From: Aureobasidium sp. EXF-3400
Taxonomy: Eukaryota > Ascomycota > Dothideomycetes > Dothideales > Saccotheciaceae
Assembly: GCA_024195585.1 (NCBI GenBank)
Contig: SWBL01000404.1
Span: 1-40,576 of the forward strand
Reading direction: 5' to 3'
Length of the DNA: 40,576 nt
Shown here: in pieces, positions 25,641 to 34,779 of the stretch
Layout of the letters: every line of letters begins with the position of its first letter
Position numbering within the stretch: the first letter of the stretch is position 1
Made by a program: the position numbers and the translations under genes
Notes under the pieces: model-generated
Databases searched by the model: none
Told to the model about the DNA's origin: nothing
Seen by the model: the letters and a program-made list of their open reading frames with translations, nothing else

Positions 25641-27574
25641 ATGCCTCTCAATGCTCTAGCTATCTATCCTGCGGCGGACCCAGAGTTCATCTCATTCCCC
25701 AGTCGTAGAAGTGTAGTTCACAGTACCAAGGGTATTGTGTCAAGTTCACAGCCTTTGGCCTCAAACTGTGGTCTACGAGTACTGCAACAAGGTGGAAACT
25801 GCGCAGTAAGTGGAACCGACATAACACAAAAACCATGTACTGACAAGAAATACAGGATGCCGCCGTCGCAGTCGCAGCAGGTCTGAACATGACCGAGCCC
25901 GGTAGCACGGGTATCGGTGGTGACATGTTCTGTCTGTTCTACGATGCAAAGACCAAGCAGGTACACGCCTTGAATGGCTCTGGTCGTGCTCCTGGAAATG
26001 CAACATGCGAGAAAGTACGACAGTCTCTCGGCTTGAAAGAGGGAGAGAACGGCACAATTCCCATGAGCAGTGCACATGGAGTTACTGTTCCTGGAGCAGC
26101 GGCTGGCTGGGTCGATGTGGTTGAGAAGTTTGGCAGTGGAAAGCTGAGTATGGAACAAATCTTGACTCCTGCTATCGAGTTGGGAGAGGATGGTTTCCCC
26201 GTCTCTGAGATCATGGGCTACTACGTGAGCTTAGAAACTGTGTGTCCTATCTCAGCACTTTGCTAACACGCTTTGTAGTGGTCGAAAGCCGAGCAGTCGA
26301 TCCGAAATGCCTCGCCCAACTTCGCCGAAATGCTCAAGAAGGATCCTAATGGCAAGGATGGCTGCCGTGCGCCAAAGCCTGGCGAGATCATGCGCAATCC
26401 TACCCTTGCTCAGACCTTCCGTGAGGTTGCCAAACATGGAAAGGCTGGCTACTACACTGGAAGAATTGCAGAAGAGTTGGTCAAGGTTGTTCAAGATTTG
26501 GGAGGCTTCATCTCTCTGGATGACTTGAAGAACCACATGGAGAAGGGTAGCGAAGAGGTCGATCCTATCAAGCTCAACTACCGTGGACAAGGCATCGCAA
26601 AGTCGCATGGAGAGACAATGCACGACAAGAGCTCCGAGGGTGTTGACGTCTGGGAGCATCCTCCCAACGGACAGGGCATTGTCGCTTTGATGGCCTTGGG
26701 TATGCTGCAGGAGTTGGAGAAGGAAGGCAAGGTCTCCACCTTCGCCGACAAGGATCACAACTCTGCCGACTACATTCACGCTGTCGTCGAGACTCTCCGC
26801 ATCGCCTTCGCTGATGCCAACTGGTGGGTGGCAGATCCCAACGTGGTCAAGGTTCCTTCCCAAGAACTCATCTCCGAGAAATATCTTGCCGAGCGAGCTA
26901 AGCTTTTCGATCCCAAGAAGGCTGGTGACATTCCCGATCATGGCTCCCCCGCACACAACCACTCTGATACTGTCTACTTTGCTGCGACTGACAGCGAGGG
27001 CAACGGTATTTCATTCATCAACTCCAACTATGCTGGTTTCGGTACTGCCATCATTCCTAAGGGCTGTGGATTCACTCTCCAAAACCGTGCCTGCAACTTC
27101 CAGCTACAACCAGCTAACCACCCCAATGTCTACGCTCCCAACAAGCGTCCTTACCACACCATTATTCCTGCTCTGATTACCAACAAGTCAGACCAGAGCT
27201 TACACTCTGTATACGGTGTTATGGGTGGTTTCATGCAACCTCAAGGACACGTTCAAGTGCTGATGAACATGCTCGTTTTCAAGATGACACCACAGGCTGC
27301 TCTCGATGCACCTCGTATTTGCATTGGTGCTGGTATGCCTGACAGTGGTGATGTCTTTGACAAGACTGTTTACCTTGAAGACGGTATCTCAGAAGAGACT
27401 GCTGACAAGCTTCGCGCCATGGGTCACAATGTCGAGATCATCAAGGGTCATGGTAGAGGTCTGTTCGGCAGAGGACAAGTCATCAGATGGCACGTTGACC
27501 CTGTCGAGGACCGCGGTATCTGGAGCGCAGGCAGTGACCCTAGAGCCGATGGTCACGCTGTTCCCTGGATGTAA
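25641..27574 (+). CDS. Gamma-glutamyltranspeptidase-family Ntn hydrolase
   Basis: Predicted 609-residue protein. Exons 25641-25805, 25856-26224 and 26279-27574 are joined by 50- and 54-nt introns (GTAAGT...TACAG; GTGAGC with GCTAAC branch...TGTAG), both in frame. Family features: GIVSSSQPLASNCGLRVLQQGGN, then EPGSTGIGGDMFCLFYD, and the autoprocessing nucleophile expected at Thr409 in NHSDTVYFAATD, followed by GNGISFINSNY and YGVMGGFMQPQGH. Members self-cleave before the Thr to form two subunits and hydrolyse or transfer gamma-glutamyl groups, or act as acylases. There is no signal peptide, unlike secreted glutathione-degrading GGTs, so a cytosolic YwrD-like hydrolase is likely. The substrate is not predictable from sequence. 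Confidence 0.92.
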
Positions 27575-28463
27575 AGATTATCAAAATGTTACCATACTAC
27601 GAGTCATGTCATGCTATTTTTCGTTCATCTCTTTTCGATGCTACCAAATCACTCCAGGCTTTTCACTCTATGTTCTTGTCTCATGGGTAAATGGAGTAGA
27701 GTTCTTGAGGGCCTCGGTCGGCCGTTGAGTGCGACCGTCCATTTTTAGAAACGAGACCCTGAGAATCGTTGCAAGCGCATCTGTCAATCTTTCTCGCCTT
27801 CTATTTTCATCCTCAGTCTCCTTTACCGAACATAAGCAGCAGCAACATCGTCTTTCTATGAGTTTGTATGGAACAATTCAAGGATCGTTACTCTGTATAC
27901 GGCACGAATCGTATGGTCATTCATGTAAGATGAGGATCATCTACCTTCGAGCCTGCAATAAATACCTGACAAGAATCTCGGATGCCTGAACAAAAGTGTC
28001 AACGCTTTCACGAGAGCCTCGAACTCTATCTCAAAAACCTCACCGCCACCGACGGGTAAAGTGCTAACGTGACGTCTAGCCTTAGGTTTCCCACGTTGTC
28101 GCTCTGAGAAACGACACCACGCTGCTACCACAATGTAGGTCTTCATCAACGGGGTGCTCGTGTTGCTCCACAGTCCATATCAAATAGACTTTTCAGTGCA
28201 CGAGGAAAGCACAGATGAACTGGTGAACTTTTCTTTCTTTAGAACACGGTGAACACAAAGACGTCATGGTATGACTTGAACTTCTCGAGGTGGCTAGAAA
28301 CCATTGATATATAAGAGATGAGAAGGAAGGAGAGTAAGTTCTTTTTTATCATCATACAATTCAATCATCTCTTCTACACTTCCATCACCATCACCAACTT
28401 CTTACCACATCAACATCAACTCTCTACCAAATCTTCAAACCAACTCAAACCAACACCACAAAC
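27575..28463. other. Intergenic, promoter of the cysteine-repeat gene
   Basis: An 889-bp stretch. The left end holds the 3' UTR of the transpeptidase-family gene. The right end has a TATA box at 28308-28314 and a long C/A/T-rich leader running into the ATG at 28464, typical of strongly expressed fungal genes. Open frames in between have no support. Confidence 0.55.
28308..28314 (+). promoter_or_regulatory. TATA box of the cysteine-repeat gene
   Basis: TATATAA stands 150 bp before the start codon and about 15-70 bp before an AC/CT-rich leader. It is a sharp TATA element, suggesting regulated, high-level expression. Confidence 0.6.
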
Positions 28464-29318
28464 ATGAACTCCTTCAAGGCCGCCGCTATCTTCTCTTTCC
28501 TCGCCGCTTCCCAGGCTCTTGCTCTTCCCTATGCATGCAACCCTGCCCACCAGTACCCTGAGGGTGTTCAGTGTCTTTCGACCAACGGTGCTTTGAGTCT
28601 CGTCACACCCACAGCCACTGCTCAAGCTACCTACGCTTGCAACCCCGCCCATCAGTACCCTGAAGGTGTCAAGTGTGTCTCTACAAATGGCGCTCTGAGC
28701 CTGGTCACTCCCACTGCTGCAGCTACCTATGCTTGCAACCCTGCTCACTCATACCCCAACGGAGCAAAGTGTGTTTCTACCAAGGGTGCCCTCTCTCTCG
28801 TCACACCTGCTGCCCAAGCAACTTATGCTTGCAACCCTGCACACCAATACCCAGAGGGTGTCAAGTGCGTTTCCACCAACGGAGCTTTGAGCCTTGTCAC
28901 TCCCACCCCTCAGGCTACTTATGCCTGCAACCCTGCTCACTCATACCCCAACGGAGCCAAGTGTGTTTCCACCAAGGGAGCCCTTTCCCTCGTTACTCCC
29001 ACTGCCCAGGCTACCTACGCCTGCAACCCTGCACACAGCTACCCTGCCGGTGCCGTCTGCACTGAGGTCGCTGGCTCCTTGACTCTGGTCACCCCTTCGC
29101 CTTCTGCAACCCAATACGCTTGCAACCCTGCTCACTCATACCCCAACGGTGCTAAGTGTGTTTCTACCAACGGTGCTTTGAGCTTGGTTACTCCTGCTCC
29201 TTCTGCTACTCAGTATGCTTGTAACCCTGCTCACCAGTACCCCGAAGGTGCTAAGTGTGTTTCTACCAATGGCGGTTTGAGCTTGGTTACTCCTACTCCT
29301 GCTCCTACTACTGTTTAA
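28464..29318 (+). CDS. Secreted protein of eight two-cysteine repeats
   Basis: Intronless, 284 residues. Residues 1-20 form a signal peptide (MNSFKAAAIFSFLAASQALA). The whole mature protein is eight tandem units of 32-34 residues, each with YACNPAHxYPxGxxC, then an STNGALSLVTP-like segment and a short Ala/Thr/Pro/Gln linker. Each unit has exactly two cysteines, 16 in all, so one disulfide per unit (a 13-residue loop) is likely. Unit 6 is the most divergent, with TEVAGSLTLVTP. No dibasic Kex2 sites separate the units, so release as single peptides is not suggested. There is no GPI tail. It could be a secreted effector, wall-binding protein or structural protein; no function is recognised. TATA box and leader suggest high expression. 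Confidence 0.9.
   Translation: MNSFKAAAIFSFLAASQALALPYACNPAHQYPEGVQCLSTNGALSLVTPTATAQATYACNPAHQYPEGVKCVSTNGALSLVTPTAAATYACNPAHSYPNGAKCVSTKGALSLVTPAAQATYACNPAHQYPEGVKCVSTNGALSLVTPTPQATYACNPAHSYPNGAKCVSTKGALSLVTPTAQATYACNPAHSYPAGAVCTEVAGSLTLVTPSPSATQYACNPAHSYPNGAKCVSTNGALSLVTPAPSATQYACNPAHQYPEGAKCVSTNGGLSLVTPTPAPTTV
28530..29315 (+). repeat. Eight tandem ~96-bp coding repeats
   Basis: Units start at 28530, 28632, 28728, 28824, 28920, 29016, 29115 and 29214. Units 3 and 5 differ at 13 nucleotide positions by hand alignment, 12 of them synonymous and one replacing Ala with Thr. This shows that the repeats are not fresh copies and that the protein sequence is under constraint. Confidence 0.9.
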
Positions 29319-29565
29319 AGCTGGATGTCTTGAGATTTAGCGATTTTGGTTGTTTGCACATATATATCTGTTGATAGCATAGCGATTGGTTGGGGTTAGA
29401 ATAGCATATCATTGCATCTAGAAATTGAATTTTCATAATTGCTCTTAACATATATCCACTTTGCCTCTAGTATTTTTGACAAAGGTGTTTGCATATGCAT
29501 GAATAGAATGCATAAATTCGCTGCAAAGCATTCATATTCAAAAATCTCCAGTCATCGGACCAGTA

Positions 29566-29579
29566 CTCCGTATACGGAG
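29566..29579. repeat. 14-bp perfect palindrome
   Basis: CTCCGTATACGGAG is its own reverse complement. It could bind a dimeric transcription factor or be chance. It lies 250 bp past the cysteine-repeat gene and about 1 kb before the 77-residue gene. Confidence 0.45.
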
Positions 29580-30525
29580 GGTGTTCCGTAGACAGAACCA
29601 GAAGAGTAACTGCATTATGTTGCCGGAGACGATTAATGGTAGTAGTCATTGGATATGGTCACGGTAAAAAGCTACAGCATCGATTATGCCCCAGTTCAAT
29701 AACTCCCTTGAGAGCAGTGCAAAGAGATCAATTCCTACAGCATCTCGGTGACTGGTTGCTCGTAGGAGGCTGCATCTGAACGAGCATTGATCCCTGTGAC
29801 TATGCGAGGGGAGGTCTTCCATAGCCAATAGTAGACCGTCTATCGATTGGGTCTCACAGACTTGGAGGCTTCAGTCGTCTTCTCATGAGGCAATTCGATA
29901 GTGCAATGGTGACAGTGATGTTGCCATCAAAACTATTCTTGCGTCTGTGCCTTGTCTCGTTGTTGATACATCATGACTTTGTCCAACCGTCTCATACTGT
30001 GGAGTCCTCGCATCATCCTTACTCCTACCATCTTACGATGAAGAGTCTCGTGATGCCTACTAGTGATGACGGCGGGTTTTGTATGGGGCCAGAGGTCCAG
30101 ATTCTCGGTCGGAAACAAAGGCCGCACACCGAACGCCACGTACGGAGTCACGGCCTGTTGCGGGGCATCATGACAGTGTCATAACACCTCCCGACTGTGG
30201 AGTAATAGTTAGCCCGAAACATGCAAATGTGTTGTCGCGATGTACTAGATACGTATCCAAAGGCAGGCGAATCGACCTATCTGATGAAGGAGGAGTAGAT
30301 CCTCAGTGGGGGAGATCTCCCGAGAACACAGAAGCCGAGCCTCATCGCCTGCACCATCTTATGTCGTTATATCGTCATCCCAGCCAAGGCGTCACACCTT
30401 TATTGACGACACGTACATGCTCGCTGCAAACGCTATGGGGTCTAGCAAGATGTTCGGCTCATCATTACATCGTGATCTCAGGCACCAATATTAGCTGCTG
30501 TAGCCCGAGCTCGAGGTACAGAGGG

Positions 30526-30532
30526 TATATAA
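30526..30532 (+). promoter_or_regulatory. TATA box of the 77-residue gene
   Basis: TATATAA lies 101 bp before the ATG, followed by a C/A/T-rich leader ending AACCATAATCAAC before the ATG. This is a strong-promoter layout. Confidence 0.65.
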
Positions 30533-30626
30533 GTAATACTTCTCTACTTCAATCAGTTCTTCTTTCTCATCCATCAACTACTACACTCTTCAATCAACCA
30601 AAGCAACCAACCAAACCATAATCAAC

Positions 30627-30913
30627 ATGTCTGGCACTACTCAGTCTCACGCTACCGGCGACTCCAAGGTTCCTTCATCGATCCAGCAGAACGCTCCCAA
30701 GGAGGTTGAGAACGCTCTCCCCAACGCTGTGAGTAGCATCGATCAAGTTCAACTTCAAGAATCTTGTACTGACAGCTTCAGGCCCACGACACCGGTTCCC
30801 AGAGCCAGTCTCACGCCACTGGCCCCTCCAAGGTCCCAGAGGCCATCCAGAACCTTGCTCCCGAATCTCTCGAGAAGGCTCTCCCAGAGAGCATCCACCC
30901 GACCGAGAAGTAA
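30627..30913 (+). CDS. 77-residue protein, one motif copy per exon
   Basis: Exon 1 (30627-30728) encodes residues 1-34 and exon 2 (30782-30913) residues 35-77. The 53-nt intron has GTGAGT, TACTGAC and CTTCAG signals, all near consensus. Residues 7-34 and 44-71 are two copies of one motif: SHATGxSKVP, then IQ, AP, E and ALP, with 17 of 28 positions identical by hand alignment. The protein is hydrophilic, cysteine-free, without signal peptide or membrane span, and probably disordered or helical in part. It ends IHPTEK. The strong TATA promoter suggests inducible, abundant expression, as for small fungal stress or conidiation proteins. I do not recognise a named family. Confidence 0.88.
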
Positions 30914-31786
30914 AGGGTCGAGAACGACTGTTATGTACTTTATGAGAACATTATAGCCGCAGCCGGCTTATGAATATGATAATTCACCTACCTTACTTCT
31001 ATCTTTCTTCTTTATCGTTCTGTGTCCTCTCTGTGTATCGATATCGTTGTGATCTTGGGCAGGTGGTACTTCGAATCCTGATGACGAGATGTTGACAGGT
31101 CCATCTGGCGGCTTGGGATAGAGCTATGGCCAGATACGTTGATGTGAGGTGATGCCAAAGAACGCAGGACATCTGACTAGAGAACAGCAGACGGGCTCCA
31201 TGTCCGCGAACGACCGCTCCATAAGAAAACTGGTTCAGCGAGCGAGCGCGGTATTGAGACATTTAAGAGCTCCACCTCGATATCTGTCGCACGACGCACT
31301 CAACGACTGAGCAGCAGTATGATATTCAGCTGCAAGTCGTCCTTCCATGGATGGCCCGGAAAGAGTGGAGTTTTGCTACTCCTTGGTCGTCCAAGAGACG
31401 CCCAGCATTCTGCACAGCCCACGTCGGAATTGATAGGCAAACGTCCGCCTATTATGACTGCTCTGCATTACTCAAGAGTCACTCTGGAGTCTGATCGAGC
31501 ACTTTATCCAGTATTCATCCTGGCCGATGATTGAGATATCAGCCGCTTCAACAGAGTGCCGCATCGCTACCCATGCAAGCTTATCTTCGGCGATCGGAAC
31601 TGCATGCATATCAGCATTATCGCGCCTATCTCAACTATGGAGCTCCACAATCATTATTCCGAATTTTTTGGGTTGTATCCGGTACCTGAAGTTGGGGTAG
31701 AGTTTGTATGAGTTCGTAGGGAGTGACTAATCGTTATCCTCGTGGTTGCCGTAGTCGATGAGTCCAAACTTTGTCGGGTGCTCAAG

Positions 31787-31794
31787 TATATAAA
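31787..31794 (+). promoter_or_regulatory. TATA box of the amidase gene
   Basis: TATATAAA lies 79 bp before the ATG, which implies a leader of roughly 20-50 nt. The (TC)8 tract sits between them. Confidence 0.65.
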
Positions 31795-31831
31795 AACTAG
31801 GGAAGTCGCTGTTACGGAAGTGGTAAGGGAA

Positions 31832-31847
31832 TCTCTCTCTCTCTCTC
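31832..31847 (+). repeat. (TC)8 microsatellite in the amidase leader
   Basis: Eight perfect TC units lie 18 bp before the start codon. Pyrimidine tracts at this place are common near fungal transcription starts. Confidence 0.8.
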
Positions 31848-31865
31848 CATACCCCATCTCTCAAT

Positions 31866-33797
31866 ATGGGTTCTTATTGCTACCGGTCTGTCACTGCCTC
31901 GCTACTTCTACTCTCTCAGATTGCTGGCACATCTTTCGCTTGGAAATTCACTCCCACTGGTCAGACTGTCCAGCTCGATGGATCATCGTATTATATCCCT
32001 CCGGATGTTGTAACAACGATCAGCATCTCAAAGCCTTTGAGAAAGGCCCTGGACGATGCTGGCGGACTGCTCCCATTCACTGTTGTCAACGCTAATTCGT
32101 CCGAATATGGTGAGAAGGACTTTAGCCAGGATATCGCTTCTTACAGCTCCGTAGATGATGTCTTCAGCAAGGGCTTCTTGGAAGCTGTCTATGTCCAATA
32201 CTCGGGTGTAACAGGTCGCAAGTATCCAAGCTTCTCACCACCAAAACTGTCTGGGAACAACAGTGTAGGTTTTGTCAGTACCGGCTTTGCCACCAACACT
32301 TCATCTATTCCTGTCGGACCCTACTTTATGACCTCTACTGGTGCTATCCACGAAGCCTGGAGACTCTTCAGTGATGTTCAAGGCGCTTTTCTGGAAACCA
32401 CTATTGCTAGCAAGGACGGCACTTTCTCGGTCTTGCCCGCCAATGTCGAAGGCCAGTCTTTGGCTATCGCAGTGCCCTCGCGTCTGTACTTCACAAAAAC
32501 AGATGAGAAACCGCTTGCAGGTGTTCGTCTGGGTATCAAGGATATCTACGACATTGCCGGTCTAAAAACCTCTAATGGTAACAGAGCATGGTACCACTTC
32601 TACCCTCCAGCAAACAAGACAGCCGTCAGTGTTCAGCGCCTTATCGATGCTGGTGCTATTATTGTTGGCAAGATGAAGACCTCGCAGTTTGCCAATGGAG
32701 AGGTTGCAACTGCAGATTGGGTGGATTACCACGAGCCCTTCAACCCTCGCGGTGATGGTTATCAGGACACATCGTCGTCTTCCAGCGGCCCTGGTGCCGG
32801 TGCTGCTTCATACGACTGGCTAGACCTGACGCTAGGCTCCGACACTGGTGGCAGCATCAGAAACCCCTCCCAAGTGCAAGGTCTCTTCGGCAATAGACCC
32901 ACGTGGGGAATGGTTTCGCTTGAAGGCGTTATGCCTATGGCTCCTCAGCTTGATACTGCTGGCTTCTTGACTAGACACCCCGACATCTGGATTGCTGCTT
33001 CCAAGATTCTGTACGGAAACAGTGTCACTCTCTCGCACAAATACCCTTCAAAGATTCAAACAATAGGCTGGCCTACGACAAATAGTTCCGAAGCCAACGG
33101 CTTGCTTCTTTCTTTCCTGGACAAGATTACCACATTCCTTAATGCTACCACCACAAGTCTTAATCTGACCGAGCAATGGATGGACGCACATCCTGTAAAC
33201 GTGACATCCTCACTCACCGACCTAATGAACCTAACCTACCCCATCCTCATCGGCCAACAAACAAGCTCAGTCCGCGATCCCTTCTACGCCGAATATTCTG
33301 CAGCGAATTCGGGCCGTCTCCCCTTCATCAACCCTGTACCACTGGCTCGCTGGAGCTGGGCAGCTTCCTTCCCTCCATCCACCATCAAGGATGCAATAGC
33401 CAACAAAACAACCTTCGGCAACTGGATCGAAGAAAACGTGTTCGTCACCGACAACAAAACCTGCAGTGACAGCCTAGGCATCTACGTGGGCAACTCAGGA
33501 ACTACTAATTACAGAAACGCCTACCGCAGCCCTCCAGGCATACCCACTGGTTTCTCCACCAGCAGGATTTCCATCTTCTCTGGTGTACCTGACTTTGTGT
33601 TGCCGATTGGACAGGCAGCGTACGTGTCTAACATCACACAGAAAACAGAGTATTTGCCTGTCAGTGTTGATGTTCTGGCGGCTAAAGGTTGTGATGGCAT
33701 GATCTTTGGTCTTGTGCAGGACTTGGTTAAGGCTGGCGTGATTAATGCGACGAAAGCTGGGTACAGTGGTGTTACTGGTGAAAAGATTCTTTTCTAG
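31866..33797 (+). CDS. Secreted amidase-signature family protein
   Basis: Intronless, 643 residues, with a signal peptide (hydrophobic ASLLLLSQIAG, cleavage likely after SFA near residue 25). Residues about 26-195 form an N-terminal extension without a recognised fold, seen in several fungal secreted amidases. The amidase-signature domain follows with all three catalytic residues: Lys225 in LGIKDIYDI, a Ser cluster at 303-307 with Ser306 the likely cis-Ser, and nucleophile Ser330 in GSDTGGSIRNPS. Members hydrolyse amide bonds of small molecules or fatty-acid amides; the substrate here is unknown. Several NxS/T sites fit secretion. It converges on the 108-residue gene with 110 bp between stops. 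Confidence 0.9.
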   Translation: MGSYCYRSVTASLLLLSQIAGTSFAWKFTPTGQTVQLDGSSYYIPPDVVTTISISKPLRKALDDAGGLLPFTVVNANSSEYGEKDFSQDIASYSSVDDVFSKGFLEAVYVQYSGVTGRKYPSFSPPKLSGNNSVGFVSTGFATNTSSIPVGPYFMTSTGAIHEAWRLFSDVQGAFLETTIASKDGTFSVLPANVEGQSLAIAVPSRLYFTKTDEKPLAGVRLGIKDIYDIAGLKTSNGNRAWYHFYPPANKTAVSVQRLIDAGAIIVGKMKTSQFANGEVATADWVDYHEPFNPRGDGYQDTSSSSSGPGAGAASYDWLDLTLGSDTGGSIRNPSQVQGLFGNRPTWGMVSLEGVMPMAPQLDTAGFLTRHPDIWIAASKILYGNSVTLSHKYPSKIQTIGWPTTNSSEANGLLLSFLDKITTFLNATTTSLNLTEQWMDAHPVNVTSSLTDLMNLTYPILIGQQTSSVRDPFYAEYSAANSGRLPFINPVPLARWSWAASFPPSTIKDAIANKTTFGNWIEENVFVTDNKTCSDSLGIYVGNSGTTNYRNAYRSPPGIPTGFSTSRISIFSGVPDFVLPIGQAAYVSNITQKTEYLPVSVDVLAAKGCDGMIFGLVQDLVKAGVINATKAGYSGVTGEKILF

Positions 33798-33907
33798 GCA
33801 GTTTGATAATGATTATGAAGCATCCTTGGTTAAGTTCGATGGGTATTGATAAAGATCTTTTTCAATCAGCAGTGTCACAGGTGACAACATGAAAACTCTC
33901 ACCTTGT

Positions 33908-34234
33908 CTAGCCTTGAGCAACTCTTGTCGGCCCAAATATCACAACAAGTATAGCTGCCAAAACAGCACAACATACGAATATCGTCAATCCTATGATAAA
34001 GTAGATTTTCCGTCGCTTGTTCCTTTTGATGATGGCTTGCGAATCAGCCAGAGTCTCACCGGCACCGGATGAGGATGTTGAAGCCCCTGGTTCTGGTGTT
34101 TCCAGTAGAGTCTGCAATGCGATGAAACCAATATGTTTGGTGTTGGTCTTCGGAGCAAAGTCTGTTGTTGCTGTGCTGGCGAGTGTGCTTGTTTCTGATA
34201 TGGTATCGCTGTCTTTGAGAATTGGTGAAGCCAT
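33908..34234 (-). CDS. Tail-anchored small membrane protein
   Basis: Intronless, 108 residues, starting at the ATG at 34234. Residues 1-69 are hydrophilic and Ser/Thr-rich, with a conserved-looking NTKHIGFIALQTLLETPEP at 31-49. A basic KRNKRRK (70-76) precedes one membrane span at about 77-100 and an eight-residue tail. By the positive-inside rule the N-terminus is cytosolic, so it is a tail-anchored (type II) protein. I recognise no family. It is convergent with the amidase gene. Confidence is limited because it is short, but the layout is not that of a random frame. Confidence 0.65.
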   Translation of the reverse strand: MASPILKDSDTISETSTLASTATTDFAPKTNTKHIGFIALQTLLETPEPGASTSSSGAGETLADSQAIIKRNKRRKIYFIIGLTIFVCCAVLAAILVVIFGPTRVAQG

Positions 34235-34779
34235 TTTTGTTTTTCGCCGATAGAAGTGTGGGATGTAATGGATGAGCAAAAATGGATGTGACGGCCTGTC
34301 TGCTATTCAATACTGCATGCATTTTATCGCGACGCTTCTCATGTCTCTATTTTCGCGTTGGTTACACAGCAGCTGCCTTCAACGCTGCATGACCGTGTTA
34401 CACAAGACTCGCCTGCTTTCTTCGGGCGGATCAGGCTGGGATTATGGCCGGCGGTTTAGTCTTGTTGATGATTTTGTGATACCTTGGCCGCGTGGCTCTA
34501 ATCGTTGTCATCATGCTTTCCCTGGTTCTGTGAAGCTTGTTCACAAGATCCCGTCCTAATCCAGGAGTGTCCTCAGCGTGTGTCTGCTATCGTATATCTT
34601 ATTCTGTAACGATGTTATTCCTATTGATGGGTCTAGAGACAATTCTGGCACTGTGTAATTACGCATCAGCCGAGGAATCGAGGCAAACAATGTACCAGTA
34701 TGAGAATTCATCATTGAAGAAACCTATACAACACTATCGATCTTGAACGAATAGAAGAAACAACGCCCGAGCAAACACT
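34235..34779. other. Intergenic, no gene seen
   Basis: A 545-bp stretch between two minus-strand genes: promoter of the tail-anchored gene and 3' flank of the orphan membrane protein. Small frames on the plus strand have no support. Confidence 0.5.

Larger units (their letters stand above)
29319..30626. other. Long intergenic region
   Basis: A 1,308-bp stretch. The first 250 bp are AT-rich 3' flank of the cysteine-repeat gene. A 14-bp palindrome lies at 29566-29579 and a 12-bp palindrome GGGAGATCTCCC at 30310-30321. The right end has the TATA box at 30526-30532 and a CA-rich leader. An ATG-initiated 99-codon frame at 29885-30184 has a hydrophobic stretch but no other support. Confidence 0.5.
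30914..31865. other. Intergenic, promoter of the amidase gene
   Basis: A 952-bp stretch. It has no supported gene. Its right end contains a TATA box (31787-31794) and a (TC)8 run at 31832-31847 just before the amidase start. The left end is the 3' flank of the 77-residue gene. Confidence 0.5.

Noticed and set aside
28464..29318. Possibility that the repeat protein is a RiPP precursor such as a dikaritin
   Set aside because: No Lys-Arg sites separate the repeats, and no modifying enzymes (UstY-type DUF3328 or tyrosinase) are encoded nearby.
29885..30184. 99-codon ATG frame with a signal-like hydrophobic stretch
   Set aside because: The text after the hydrophobic part has no pattern, and there is no TATA box, splice support or family match. 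Chance is the simpler reading.
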